This document shows, one piece after another, positions 25,389 to 35,436 of a stretch of DNA of 64,000 nucleotides. How positions within the stretch are numbered: position 1 is the first letter of the stretch; each line of letters starts with the position of its first letter. Origin of the DNA: Nitrososphaerota archaeon (GTDB taxonomy: Archaea > Thermoproteota > Nitrososphaeria > Nitrososphaerales > Nitrosopumilaceae); NCBI GenBank assembly GCA_016215465.1, contig JACRJT010000051.1, positions 47,498 to 111,497 on the forward strand, written 5' to 3'. The notes beneath the pieces are model-generated. The model was not told the origin of the DNA, did no database searches, and saw nothing but the letters and a program-made list of their open reading frames with translations. A program made the position numbers and the translations under genes.

Positions 25389-25915
25389 TGAGTGCTACTG
25401 AAATTTTCAATCACGTAATAACAGAGATAAACCTTGGCAATTCAAAAAAGCATTAACTCCATTTAACAAAGTCCTAGAATTAATTCCAAACTACATTGAT
25501 GCACTAATTAAAAAAGGGAATATTCTTGGCAAGTTGGGAAAATATGTTGACGCAATTTCAATTTATGACAAGATAAGAGATAGAACCACGAAATGTTCTG
25601 GCACTAACAAACAGTGAACTTGCGTTGCATTATTTGGCGCAGCATGATGAAGCGATTACGTGTTTTGACAAGGTTCTAAAAATAAAACCAAATAACACAA
25701 CTGCGTTGTACAAAGCCTCAAGCCTAGTAAAACAGGGGAAAGTGAAGACCAGTCTTGAGATTTTGAAGCATACGATAAAGATTGATCACTCCTTCAAATA
25801 CAAGGCAAAGTTTGATGCGGACTTGGAGCACATCAAAACAAATAACGATTCCAAAAACTCGTTCTATGAGGGAATGGCGTTAAGACACCTCAATGTCAAA
25901 AACTACAGATTATAA
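25388..25915 (+). pseudogene. TPR-repeat protein gene broken by two frameshifts
   Basis: The region reads as one tetratricopeptide-repeat protein of about 175 residues only if two shifts are corrected. From ATG 25388 the frame stops after INLGNSKKH at about 25456; adding one A to the A6 run restores KALTPFNKVLELIPNYIDAL. A second shift near 25585 (about GATAGAACC) brings back the frame PRNVLALTNSELALHYL to AITCFDKVLKIKPN. The shifts cancel each other. They could be real decay or base-calling errors at a homopolymer. TPR proteins bind other proteins. Confidence 0.75.
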
Positions 25916-25940
25916 TATTCAAAAAAAATCATCACGTTAG

Positions 25941-27164
25941 ATGGCAAAAGAACTTAGTTTTGATATTGTCATAGTTGGGGCAGGTCCGGCAGGTTCGTCT
26001 GCTGCTTATTCGGCTGCAAAAAACGGTGCAAAGGTAGCATTATTAGAAAAAGAAGGCGTAGTTGCTCAAACAGTAAGAACAAGTGGAGTCACGTGGATTG
26101 ATGCAATTAAAGAGTTTGGCATTCCAGATGACTGCTACAATTCAATCAAAAACTATGCGTTTTGCTCACCAAATAATGAAGTCAAAATAAGCAATGATGA
26201 ATCAATGGCAGCAGTGCTTGATGTGAGAAAAACATACAGGTGGCTGGCAGATGAAGCGCAAAAACAAGGAGTGCAAATATTTCTTGACACAGTTGTTACG
26301 GACACCATCAAAGATTTGGATGGAAAAATACTTGGAGTGAGAGCAACATTGGGAAAAGAAGAAATCAAATTTAATTCAAAAATAGTAATAGATGCGAGTG
26401 GGTTTCAATCGGTTGTCGCAAAATCATTAGGCCTTGTGTCCCAGTGGAAGAGATTTGGGGCAGGTGCAGAATACGAGGTTGTTGCAGAAAACGTTGATTC
26501 AGAAACATGGTGGTTAATGGTAGGACAAAAATATTCTCCCGCAGGATATGCATGGATATTTCCCCTCGGAAAAAACACAGTAAGAATTGGAGTAGGAGTA
26601 GGCAAGCCAGAATCTAATGTAGACCCAACAGAGAGACTAAAGGAGATAATTGAAAAAAGATTAGGACCGATTGAGTCCCTTGGCAAGATAACTCCGATAG
26701 AATTTCATTATGGATTAATTCCAAACGATGGATTGTCAAGAAAAACAGTTTATGATAATCTCATTTTAGTCGGGGATTCTGCAGGACACGCAAACCCACT
26801 TGTGCTTGAAGGTATAAGATACGCAATACGCTTTGGCAGGGTGGCTGGGGAAATTGCCGCAAAGGCAGTATCTATGAGCGATACATCAGAAAAGGCACTT
26901 GCCCCATACGAAGAAATATGGAAAAAGGCAATATTTGCAAAAATAAACTCTGCTTCAAAGGTTCAAAGCAGATGGATTGGTCTTTCAGACGAAGAATGGG
27001 ATAAAGAACTAGATATCATAAAGGAGTTAAGCGTTGCAGAATTTCTTGATTTCATAAAAGCTGAATTTGGACTTGCAAGTATAATCAAGCTTGCAACCCA
27101 CCACCCAAAGATTGCAGTACGTCAGTTGTTCAACATGGTAAAAGGAGTTACAAAGAGAAGCTAG
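25941..27164 (+). CDS. Geranylgeranyl reductase-family FAD oxidoreductase
   Basis: A 407-residue flavoprotein. The FAD motif VGAGPAGSSAAYSAAKNG is at residues 12-29, and the second FAD motif LVGDSAGHANPLVLEGI is near 275-291, the typical GDAAG...P..GEGI block of geranylgeranyl reductases. These enzymes hydrogenate the isoprenoid chains of archaeal lipids or related polyprenoids. The family is broad, so digeranylgeranylglycerolipid reductase is likely but not certain. Its end overlaps the convergent large secreted-protein gene by 4 bases. Confidence 0.87.
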   Translation: MAKELSFDIVIVGAGPAGSSAAYSAAKNGAKVALLEKEGVVAQTVRTSGVTWIDAIKEFGIPDDCYNSIKNYAFCSPNNEVKISNDESMAAVLDVRKTYRWLADEAQKQGVQIFLDTVVTDTIKDLDGKILGVRATLGKEEIKFNSKIVIDASGFQSVVAKSLGLVSQWKRFGAGAEYEVVAENVDSETWWLMVGQKYSPAGYAWIFPLGKNTVRIGVGVGKPESNVDPTERLKEIIEKRLGPIESLGKITPIEFHYGLIPNDGLSRKTVYDNLILVGDSAGHANPLVLEGIRYAIRFGRVAGEIAAKAVSMSDTSEKALAPYEEIWKKAIFAKINSASKVQSRWIGLSDEEWDKELDIIKELSVAEFLDFIKAEFGLASIIKLATHHPKIAVRQLFNMVKGVTKRS

Positions 27165-30142
27165 TTTACGTGGAAAAAATCAGAGACTGTCAAATCATGA
27201 TACTCTAATTGTGCCACGTATGTTCCGGCCAAATATGGCTTGCTTATGACTTGGTTAAAGTATCCAGATGCATTATCCTTTAGCGGTATTTCATCTACAC
27301 GGTTTCCTTTTTGATCGTAAATGTCCACGTAAATGTCCTCGCTAAATGCAATGGTCTTTTGTATTGCGCCAGAAAGGTATAGCTTGCCGTCTTGAACATA
27401 CGCTTCAATTACTGCGTTCGGTGCACGTGTTGGCAGATATCTCTCAATTAGACCTCGTAGCTCAGAAAGTTTTGCAGATGCAGATGAAAAGTCTTTGTTG
27501 TGCAGAGCAGTTTTAATTTCAGATATGACAGGATCAAATTTAGCTGCATTTGCCCCATATCCAGAGGATCCAAATGCATCAATAAAGGACTGGAGTTCCT
27601 CAAACTCTCTTGCCATATCCACATTTTTCAAGTCATCAGAATCATACGTGTTAGATGATTTTTCTGGCACATCAACAATCTGTGACGCTTGTACATCTTG
27701 CCATTGCAATGTAACAACGTACAGCCCAGGTTCAATTGGGGCATACCACTGGGTGAACAGCTCACCCTGTCGTGTGTCACTGAATTTTAGAGTGCTGTGG
27801 ATATTTGCATCCATATCATACACAGTCAGATAGAGATTTTGCCTTGCTCCCATAACTTGCTTATCTAATGCCCCACTCATTATCCAAATTTCTTTTTCAG
27901 GCTCATAAGAAATATCAAAAATTATTTTCTTGTTGTTTAAAACTAGGTTTTCGCTAAGAAAGTTTCTGAGTGTCTTGATTTTGACATCAGCGTCAACGAA
28001 ATTACCATAGTCCACAAGATCGTACGCATTTTGTTTTAGTTGCTCAAATTTTGTAGAATGTTCTGCAAAGTCAGCATTATAGAATCTAGTTGCAAAGTTA
28101 GATATCTGTTCTAGTTTTTTTCTGTATTCGATTCGTTTTATCTCATCTACCGTATATCCAACATCTGAACCAAACGGATCATCAGCGTATTTTTTTGATA
28201 CCTGCTGCCATTCGGCAGATAGATCTCTTACAAGATTGTCAGCACCATCCAAATCATTTTTGGTTACAAGGTTTCGTACTGTGCTGAGTCGTTCCTTTAG
28301 TGAACTTGTAAAATCAGCGTATCCTGGAAGGAATCTGTTGTGTGTTGTTCCCAGTTCGGCCAGATTTTCAATGGATTTTGCCCTCTGTAAGATATCTGCT
28401 GCACGTATTTTGTATGCATCCTTTGTGTAAGAATCAAGTTTTGTTTTTATCTGCGATTCATTTGTGCTTGCCCAAGAAAGTAAGACCTCGATTTTATCAA
28501 TTTTATTTGTGTTCGGGTTTCCTTTTTCAAGATCAATTGCAGTGTTTATTGCTTTAAGTGCGGTGTTTATTGTAACAAGACTATCATAGTCAGCTTGCAG
28601 TTCTGCTTTTGTCTTTAGTTTTTCATAGTCAAATTTCATCACAGATAACGGGTTACGCTTTTCTCTTAGTTCGTTTATGGTACTATCAAATTCTGAAACA
28701 ATGTTAAGAATTTCATTTAAGGAGTTAGCATCTTTTACCTGATCAAGTAAGGATTCAAATGAATCCACCAGTTGAGGATTGGCATTGTTCTTTTTTGAGA
28801 ACTCGATTGTGCTCGATATTCTAGATGATATTTCTATTACATTTTTCATATCAAGTATTTCTTGTTTTACTGATATGATGTCATCAGGAGATGTGGCACT
28901 GCCAAGATGCGACAATAGATCATTTAGCCTCGGTTCAATCAATGTTGCAAGTTCAGATTGTTGATCGTCTGACGATACGAATCTGTCTACTTTGTCCAGA
29001 TTGCGCAAAAGTAGGGTTGCAGCATATAGATTGTCTACTTTGTCTTTTTGTTCAAGGAATTTCTCCAGGCTTTCTTTTACCAAGAGGGATTCGCGTAGGA
29101 CATCCCATTCGGCTCTGATCATACTGGTTAGTTTATCATTGCTCTTGAGTGTCGCATCAAGGGTGCGTGCCTTTGTCAGCAAGTCTACAAGATCATTTAG
29201 TTCTTCAGAGTAAATTGGTCCTGTTCCCCTCGCAAAAATAAATCCGAGCTGCTCTTGTAGCGGTCTACTCATAATAGAATTAGATTTTGTCATCAAATTA
29301 AGCAAGAGCGAGTTTAATTCCTCATAAGTGAGGGACTGCTGTGTCGGTATTTTCTGCGGATCTGCGTTTATAATTTGTACATAAGCATCGTTTAGAATTC
29401 CAATCGTATTTTTATCATCACCAATTTGTGAGTAAAACATGGCATCAAAGATTTGTTTATCAATCTTTTTTGCTTCTTCCACATCAAGGATGCTTACGTC
29501 AACTAGATTCTTTGTGCTCTCAAGTGCAGTTTGTATTGCAGGTCGAAATTTTGGTCCTACATCCAAAGCATCAGACTCGTCAAAATACAGCACCAGTAGA
29601 TCAGTATAGATATTCTTTAGTTTTAAGACAGCGTCATTTGGCGAAGACTTTGTTTGGTTTAGTCGGTCTTCAAATTCGATGATTTGGTTTTGACTAGTTA
29701 TTTCTTTGATTATGTTTATTTTTGATTCAATTAGATTTGTTCCTTGATCATAATAATCAAGTGTTGATTTTTCTTGGGATTTTTCATTTAGTAGTTGAAA
29801 GGTACTTGTTTTTGTAAATTCACCATAGAAGACTTTGACTTGGTAATTTCCAGTCAGGCCACAGATTCTTCCAGACAGAGGAGCGGTATCAGTGATAAAA
29901 TGTCCATTTGAGAGTGGCTTTACTTGTTGAATTTGGCAAAGATCGCCATTTGGATTTGTGATTTGGACTACAACTGAAAGATCAGGTGAGACCTGACTCA
30001 CTTGCCCAAATATGAAAATCTGCTCTCCTTTTTTGTAATCCCCAAAGGTGTCAAGAAGAGTAATTGCGGATGTTTGTCCGTATGCGTATGACGGAACAAG
30101 TAGCATTACAGATAGGAATAGAACAATAGCTACAGGCCACAC
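27161..30142 (-). CDS. Large secreted protein with Ig-like domains and long helical midsection
   Basis: A 993-residue protein with a signal peptide (VAIVLFLSVMLLVPSYAYG), an N-terminal Ig-like domain (FGDYKKGEQIFIFGQV onward), a long helical, coiled-coil-rich middle (about residues 130-730), and two C-terminal beta domains around EKEIWIMSGALDK and DGKLYLSGAIQK. Each Ig-like unit ends with a GxYxVxL-type strand. It has no C-terminal anchor. It is probably a cell-surface component; the start is GTG. Related repeats occur in the proteins at 48167 and 56453. Confidence 0.75.
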   Translation of the reverse strand: MWPVAIVLFLSVMLLVPSYAYGQTSAITLLDTFGDYKKGEQIFIFGQVSQVSPDLSVVVQITNPNGDLCQIQQVKPLSNGHFITDTAPLSGRICGLTGNYQVKVFYGEFTKTSTFQLLNEKSQEKSTLDYYDQGTNLIESKINIIKEITSQNQIIEFEDRLNQTKSSPNDAVLKLKNIYTDLLVLYFDESDALDVGPKFRPAIQTALESTKNLVDVSILDVEEAKKIDKQIFDAMFYSQIGDDKNTIGILNDAYVQIINADPQKIPTQQSLTYEELNSLLLNLMTKSNSIMSRPLQEQLGFIFARGTGPIYSEELNDLVDLLTKARTLDATLKSNDKLTSMIRAEWDVLRESLLVKESLEKFLEQKDKVDNLYAATLLLRNLDKVDRFVSSDDQQSELATLIEPRLNDLLSHLGSATSPDDIISVKQEILDMKNVIEISSRISSTIEFSKKNNANPQLVDSFESLLDQVKDANSLNEILNIVSEFDSTINELREKRNPLSVMKFDYEKLKTKAELQADYDSLVTINTALKAINTAIDLEKGNPNTNKIDKIEVLLSWASTNESQIKTKLDSYTKDAYKIRAADILQRAKSIENLAELGTTHNRFLPGYADFTSSLKERLSTVRNLVTKNDLDGADNLVRDLSAEWQQVSKKYADDPFGSDVGYTVDEIKRIEYRKKLEQISNFATRFYNADFAEHSTKFEQLKQNAYDLVDYGNFVDADVKIKTLRNFLSENLVLNNKKIIFDISYEPEKEIWIMSGALDKQVMGARQNLYLTVYDMDANIHSTLKFSDTRQGELFTQWYAPIEPGLYVVTLQWQDVQASQIVDVPEKSSNTYDSDDLKNVDMAREFEELQSFIDAFGSSGYGANAAKFDPVISEIKTALHNKDFSSASAKLSELRGLIERYLPTRAPNAVIEAYVQDGKLYLSGAIQKTIAFSEDIYVDIYDQKGNRVDEIPLKDNASGYFNQVISKPYLAGTYVAQLEYHDLTVSDFFHVN

Positions 30143-30197
30143 AAAGATCAGTTGGTCAAAAAAGACTACTTAAGGGTTGGGTAGAATTTGTCAGAAA

Positions 30198-30413
30198 TCA
30201 GGCGACCAGTGTTTGCTTTAAAAAGATGCCGTTCCTATGGGCAGTGTTTTGATTGGTTGCTTCCAACCCAAAACTAAAGCAAAAATCGTGTACCTGTTCC
30301 TTTGTGCGAGCACTGCATTGAATACAGATCATTCCTACAGGTTTTCGGCATCCTGCACAGATGGTGCATTTTGCCAGTTCCCCTCCACACGTTCTGCATG
30401 ATTCGTCAGGCAT
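30198..30413 (-). CDS. Small zinc-ribbon protein
   Basis: A 71-residue protein with three CxxC-type knuckles: SCRTCGG, KCTICAGC, and ICIQCSA. The spacing suggests two metal sites of the zinc-ribbon or treble-clef kind in the first 40 residues; the tail is uncharacterised. The ATG start lies 55 bases after the convergent side of the large secreted-protein gene. It could bind nucleic acid or protein; no function can be assigned. Confidence 0.65.
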   Translation of the reverse strand: MPDESCRTCGGELAKCTICAGCRKPVGMICIQCSARTKEQVHDFCFSFGLEATNQNTAHRNGIFLKQTLVA

Positions 30414-30480
30414 CTTTTCTCAATGACGATTTTAATCATTTTAGATTTAAGATTTGAGTAGGATTTGATCATAGGAATCA

Positions 30481-32967
30481 TCAGTGTTGCCTTTGCAAAC
30501 GTGTTTTAGATTTTCTCACATATACCACGATGCAGATTATTATAATTCCAAGGATTACAGATACAAGTCCCAGATTTTCTGTTTTTCCTGTTTTTGAGGA
30601 GTTTTGTATTATTGTTTCAGTATGATTTTGAGAGTCAGCAGATATGGCAAAAACACTCGTTGTGTAAATATCGGGTTTCAAAACTAAATCAGATATTGCG
30701 TATAACTTCAAGTCATTTCCACCAGGTATCATTTTTTGCGTTTGTGCTGCAGAAAGCGTAATTTTTGCAGCATTTTGGTTCACATCAAGTACACCAACGT
30801 CTATCTCGTCCCCCGCTCCAGTACTAACAAAATAATAGATTTGTGTAGCATTGCTTGTTAGAATTGGAATCTCAAGTGGTTGCCCCAAGATGATTTGAGA
30901 TGGAATATCTATTTGTGTGATTTTTGGTAGATTGACTTTTTCAAATTTTCCCCAATATCCTGCTTCAAATGGATATGAGGGGTCATCAAAGGATCGTATG
31001 GTCATTGCCCTTGCCTCAGGAGAATAAGTTTCAAGATAAAATGGGCCGTTACTTATTATGGCATGGTTCTTGCGTTCTATCCACTTTATTGCAGATGCAT
31101 ACCTTGAATCATAATATTGTGCACCATTATCAAAGGATAAAAGTGCCGCCGGCACATATTTTGTTCTCTGAAATTCGCCCAGTGTTTCTTTTATCAGTGA
31201 CGAGTCACGCGGAACTACTAACGAAAGCCAGTTCAGGTTTTTTGCCTGAGCGTCAGTCCTCGAAAATGACGCTTTTCCATCAAGAACGATCTTCTCCATG
31301 GCAGCAGTGACCTCCCACGGGATGACCGGCCAAGCACTTGCCCATCCTGCAATTTCAGAGTCATCAAAATGCCAATAATTAACATATACTTCTACGGTGT
31401 GATCATCTATCGGCCGCATTCCGACAAGTGTCTTTTGTGACTGGCTTGCCTGTGGGGAATATGCAGAGTCAAACGTCTTGTCATTTTCGGTTTGCGACGA
31501 GCCCCATTCAGACGAAAAATACATTGAATATAACACATCATTCATGTCCATTTTTTGTCCACTATGCCAGTTACCAAATGTAAGGTCGAATGTAACTTTG
31601 CTTGTGGCCTTTACTCCAGGGCCCACATTTGCCCATTTTTGCAGAACGGGATCCCAGATTATTGTATCATGTGGGACATCAAGACGCCCGTGCGGTCCAG
31701 CAGTTTCAACTTTCCAGATCTCCCTTACAGAAAAATTTTCTCCAGAATAGGGATTTTTGAAAATACCAGGATCGTAAAGCAGATCCCAGATATTTTTGCT
31801 GTAGGCATCAGATAGCCCGCCAATGGGATTCCACGCGCCCTGATAGATTTGCTTTACGCCAATTTTCAGATCATCATCATTTGATCTAACATTGATTGGA
31901 GTTAGCCTATTTGTTATGCCTCCCCCAAAATCATTTATGACTCCGCCGATTCTTTTGTTTGTAACAAATGGATCAATCTTGCTTGCAAGAAAAACTCGAA
32001 CAGATTCCCTGACCCCCTCTGAAACAGCATCTCGAATCAGATTTTCTCTTTCCACCATAGAAGTGAAATTGCCAGAATAGATTTTTTGTGTCACATCGTC
32101 AAGATGAGGATTTTTGTAATTCCAGTAAGAAGGATTGTTAAATCCAGGCATGTTTGAAAACCACGGTGCATACATTTGAGCAGGTCCAAGTGAGTCATAT
32201 TTTACAAATGCGGAGCGTCCAGCCCAGCCTTCAGTGTATAGATTCCATTTTAGATCAGACGGATTTGAGCCATATACTGTAACATATGCCTTGTTCAAAT
32301 CTCCAAAATCCTTGTGTACTACAAAGCCAATTTTTTCTATCTCCGAAGACAGGATTTCCCCAATTGATTTTCGCACGGGATCATCGTTTCGAATAAAAAT
32401 TGTAATTGCTATTGGCTTATTATCATAGTACCATTTTCCTTCAGTTTTTTGTGCGCCTTTTTCTGTTAGAATTTTTGTTATGACCTCATTTGCATGTTCA
32501 GGATTATATCGAAAATGAAATTTTTCTATTTCAGATAGAATCAACAGATAGTCAGGATCGTATGGGCCATAGTTTGATGCCATCGGAATTCCATAGCCGC
32601 CCATCAATTCATCCACCACGAGTCTTCGGTCAATTAGATAATTTAGTGCAAATCTGATTTCTTGGTTTGAAAATGGGTTAAGATTGTCACCTTCTGCTGG
32701 ATTTACAAGAATGCTGTATGAGCCACCAGTGACATAAAACACATCAAGATTTTGACGGGATTCTGGAGTTTCCAACAATTCTGATGGGATTCTAGAATAA
32801 TACATGTCCAAGTTACCGTTTTTTACTTCTTCTAGCGCATTACTTTCATCAAGATACTGGATGAATTGAATTTCGTTTATGTATGTGCCCTTTTCTGCAT
32901 AAATTATTCCAAACGAAAATGCCAAAAATAAAATCAGTAAAATCCTCACAGGTCGTTTAGGAGCCAA
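30481..32967 (-). CDS. Family-5 solute-binding protein (oligopeptide/dipeptide type), membrane anchored
   Basis: An 828-residue extracellular binding protein of ABC importers. It begins with a signal segment (ILLILFLAFSFGIIYA) and has the SBP family-5 features NPFSNQEIRFALNYLIDR and repeated lobes, e.g. IWDLLYDPGIF. At the end a transmembrane anchor (LGLVSVILGIIIICIVVYV) precedes a basic tail, so it is tethered at both or at the C-terminal end, as common in archaea. It is longer than bacterial DppA (about 530). A possible partner ATPase is at 3137-4105. The start is TTG. Confidence 0.85.
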   Translation of the reverse strand: MAPKRPVRILLILFLAFSFGIIYAEKGTYINEIQFIQYLDESNALEEVKNGNLDMYYSRIPSELLETPESRQNLDVFYVTGGSYSILVNPAEGDNLNPFSNQEIRFALNYLIDRRLVVDELMGGYGIPMASNYGPYDPDYLLILSEIEKFHFRYNPEHANEVITKILTEKGAQKTEGKWYYDNKPIAITIFIRNDDPVRKSIGEILSSEIEKIGFVVHKDFGDLNKAYVTVYGSNPSDLKWNLYTEGWAGRSAFVKYDSLGPAQMYAPWFSNMPGFNNPSYWNYKNPHLDDVTQKIYSGNFTSMVERENLIRDAVSEGVRESVRVFLASKIDPFVTNKRIGGVINDFGGGITNRLTPINVRSNDDDLKIGVKQIYQGAWNPIGGLSDAYSKNIWDLLYDPGIFKNPYSGENFSVREIWKVETAGPHGRLDVPHDTIIWDPVLQKWANVGPGVKATSKVTFDLTFGNWHSGQKMDMNDVLYSMYFSSEWGSSQTENDKTFDSAYSPQASQSQKTLVGMRPIDDHTVEVYVNYWHFDDSEIAGWASAWPVIPWEVTAAMEKIVLDGKASFSRTDAQAKNLNWLSLVVPRDSSLIKETLGEFQRTKYVPAALLSFDNGAQYYDSRYASAIKWIERKNHAIISNGPFYLETYSPEARAMTIRSFDDPSYPFEAGYWGKFEKVNLPKITQIDIPSQIILGQPLEIPILTSNATQIYYFVSTGAGDEIDVGVLDVNQNAAKITLSAAQTQKMIPGGNDLKLYAISDLVLKPDIYTTSVFAISADSQNHTETIIQNSSKTGKTENLGLVSVILGIIIICIVVYVRKSKTRLQRQH

Positions 32968-33074
32968 TCTAATTTAAATCTCCTAAGTTTGTTGTCAGGT
33001 TTATTCCAAGCTTACTTGGAATTAATATTATTTGTATGTAACACTTAAAATTCTAAATTGTCACAGTAATTCTG

Positions 33075-33707
33075 TTGAATCAGAAATTATGGCTTGACGG
33101 ACTGGACGGAATAATACCCGGAGGAATTTCAGTAATGGATTTTTCCAAAGTGATCAACTCTGATAAAAACACGGCAAAAAAGATCCTAGAAGAACTAGCC
33201 CGTAATTACATAGGCAGATTTGATGGCGAAACTATGGAATTTAGTGAGAGCGATAAGATCAAAGCAGTAATGTTTGCTTTGGAGAAAGGAGTCCCAATAG
33301 ATGATGTTGCAAAGCACCTTGACTGGAAAGATTTTGAGGGTCTGACAGCGCAGATTTTGGATCTGAAGGACTTTGCAATAATTAGAAATCTCATTCTTAC
33401 AAATCCACGCATGGAAATTGATGTTGTCGGAATAAAGTTCGGAGTAGCCATGCTAATTGATTGCAAGCACTGGAAACGTCATAGTCAATCGGCACTGGAA
33501 AAGGTAGTACAAAAACAAGTTGAACGTACAAAACAATATGTTGCAAAAACTAAGGGTTCTATTGCGGCTCCCGCCATTGTTACGCTGTATCAGGACAAGG
33601 TCAGCTTTATCAACAACGTTCCAATCGTTCCAATATTCCAGTTTGCCTCATTTGTAGACGAGTTTTACGGTAATTTAGAAGACATTGAAACTATAAGAAC
33701 AGAGTAG
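33075..33707 (+). CDS. PD-(D/E)XK nuclease-like protein with N-terminal helix-turn-helix
   Basis: A 210-residue protein. The N-terminal half looks like a winged-helix domain (GGISVMDFSKVINSDKNTAK). The C-terminal half has the restriction-endonuclease fold pattern: FEGLTAQIL near 88-95, EIDVVGI with E114 and D116, and LIDCKHW with D129 and K131, i.e. E...ExD...DxK. This resembles archaeal Mrr-like and Holliday-junction-resolvase-type nucleases. A DNA repair or defence role is possible. The start is TTG. It overlaps the convergent DUF2070 gene by 17 bases. Confidence 0.72.
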   Translation: MNQKLWLDGLDGIIPGGISVMDFSKVINSDKNTAKKILEELARNYIGRFDGETMEFSESDKIKAVMFALEKGVPIDDVAKHLDWKDFEGLTAQILDLKDFAIIRNLILTNPRMEIDVVGIKFGVAMLIDCKHWKRHSQSALEKVVQKQVERTKQYVAKTKGSIAAPAIVTLYQDKVSFINNVPIVPIFQFASFVDEFYGNLEDIETIRTE

Positions 33708-35436
33708 CAATAAAAAAGACAAAGCTGCCAATAGCAAATCCTTTCGTTATCTTTAATGAATTGTCAACTGCCCTAGAATAGTCCTCATATACAGTTGAGC
33801 CCATTATTTTGACATCTGCTTTGTGTTCTAAGATTTCAAATGATCCTGGAGCCAGGTTTTTTTCTGCATCGTGTGCAACTTTTAGGTACCATTCTGCAAT
33901 ATCTTGAGATTTTGCAATCTTGCCAAACTGATAGTACCCTTGACGAGTTCGAACCCGAGTTGCACTATAATGGGTATCAGAGGTACAGATTTCTAAAAGA
34001 TTGAGATTATTTTTTGCAAAATGGTTTACAATGTATTCTCTTACGCCGTTTTCCATGTTATTAGAATCGGCCCAACCAAGAAAATATTTCGTGCCGTTGA
34101 TTTTAAGGCACAGCACCCCAACACCACCCAACCCAAGGTCAGGGGAATTCAAGTTCATATGGTCAGAATTCCCATATCCAAACTCCAAGGGATATTTTTC
34201 CTTCGTAATAAGAGTATCAAGTGCAGACTTGGCTGCTTTTAGCATGTCTTCAGAATCAGGTTCTGAGATTTCTTCGCCCATGGCATTATGACAGTCCACA
34301 ATTAGTATTCGTTCAAAATTCCGATTTTTTGCAAATTGTTCTATTTCGGTTTTCACATAGATTGGAATGTCTTCCATTCCATGAGGAGATAAAGACAAGA
34401 ACAAGATTGCGGATTTCTCAAATAGAAATCCAACCACGCGTGATTTGTTGACTTGCACGGTAATTGGCTCAGTGCATACAAGACCATGATTGGGAACCAC
34501 ATTGGCAGATAAGCTATTGAGATAGTTTTCGACTTCTTTTCTTGAAGGAAGGTTCAACGAATGATCAGATACGCTGTGCATGACCATTGCTGAAGAATTC
34601 ATGGTTTTGTAAATCTGATATGGGATGTTGCTTCCACCTATTGGATGAAACGGCCCTGGATGAATTTCTGGAAGGACTAGTCTGAAATCGTTATTTTTTT
34701 CCTTGTTTTGCAAGCGTATTTGCGTGGTAAGAACTGTAGTATCCTTTGATATGGATTCAAGTATTGATTCAACTTCTGATGGATTGTTTTTTGACAGTGA
34801 TGCAAGATATGCTTGTACCATTTTGTGAGTGCTTTGAATTGCAGGTCTTCCTGCCCTGTCAGTGACAACTGACCATATACTTGCAGTCACTAAAAATGCT
34901 CCACCCACAGCTAGTGTCAGAGGATCAAAAATAGACGGAATCCACATTGATGCTGGAATCAATGCTAGATACATTGCCACGGGTTGGAGAAAACAAAGTA
35001 GCCATGCTCGTCGAAGCGTTGTGCCAAGAGTGGTTGTAAGAATTCCAATCCTAAAGCTTGCAAAAATAAACATGCCTTCCACAATGTAAAATATGGAAAG
35101 ATCTTTTGACAAAACAATTGATGCCATGATACCTGCCATTATCACTCCAATCCAGGCCAGATTTCCAAATAGTGACATGTGCAGGGATTTAGAGTATTCT
35201 TTATTTTTGATGAATCGAGAATCCACATACTGGGTTACAAGTAATATTGCAACTACTGCAGGCAAACGAAATACCGCCTCGTCTGCCCGAGCAAGAAAGA
35301 TAAAGACTACGATTGCAGAGAGAATTACGACAGATACATTTGAGAAGATTAACGAATGATAGTATGATGACGGATTAAGCAGTGTAAGGGAATAACGTTT
35401 GTGAATTTTCGATACGTCGTCGTATGATTCGGTCAT
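33691..35436 (-). CDS. DUF2070-family membrane protein
   Basis: A 581-residue protein. About six to seven transmembrane segments fill residues 25-190, and one more closes the C-terminus (FAIGSFVFFIATLFL). The soluble middle has LPEIHPGPFHPIGGSNIPY and ILIVDCHNAMGEEI, with histidines and aspartates suggestive of a hydrolase-like site. The family is archaeal and of unknown function. Its ATG overlaps the Sec61-beta stop (ATGA), so the two genes are translationally coupled. Confidence 0.85.
   Translation of the reverse strand: MTESYDDVSKIHKRYSLTLLNPSSYYHSLIFSNVSVVILSAIVVFIFLARADEAVFRLPAVVAILLVTQYVDSRFIKNKEYSKSLHMSLFGNLAWIGVIMAGIMASIVLSKDLSIFYIVEGMFIFASFRIGILTTTLGTTLRRAWLLCFLQPVAMYLALIPASMWIPSIFDPLTLAVGGAFLVTASIWSVVTDRAGRPAIQSTHKMVQAYLASLSKNNPSEVESILESISKDTTVLTTQIRLQNKEKNNDFRLVLPEIHPGPFHPIGGSNIPYQIYKTMNSSAMVMHSVSDHSLNLPSRKEVENYLNSLSANVVPNHGLVCTEPITVQVNKSRVVGFLFEKSAILFLSLSPHGMEDIPIYVKTEIEQFAKNRNFERILIVDCHNAMGEEISEPDSEDMLKAAKSALDTLITKEKYPLEFGYGNSDHMNLNSPDLGLGGVGVLCLKINGTKYFLGWADSNNMENGVREYIVNHFAKNNLNLLEICTSDTHYSATRVRTRQGYYQFGKIAKSQDIAEWYLKVAHDAEKNLAPGSFEILEHKADVKIMGSTVYEDYSRAVDNSLKITKGFAIGSFVFFIATLFL

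Noticed and set aside
30481..32967. C-terminal sorting signal for the archaeosortase on the family-5 binding protein
   Set aside because: The end is a plain transmembrane helix plus basic tail without a recognisable short motif before the helix, so it is read as a simple anchor.
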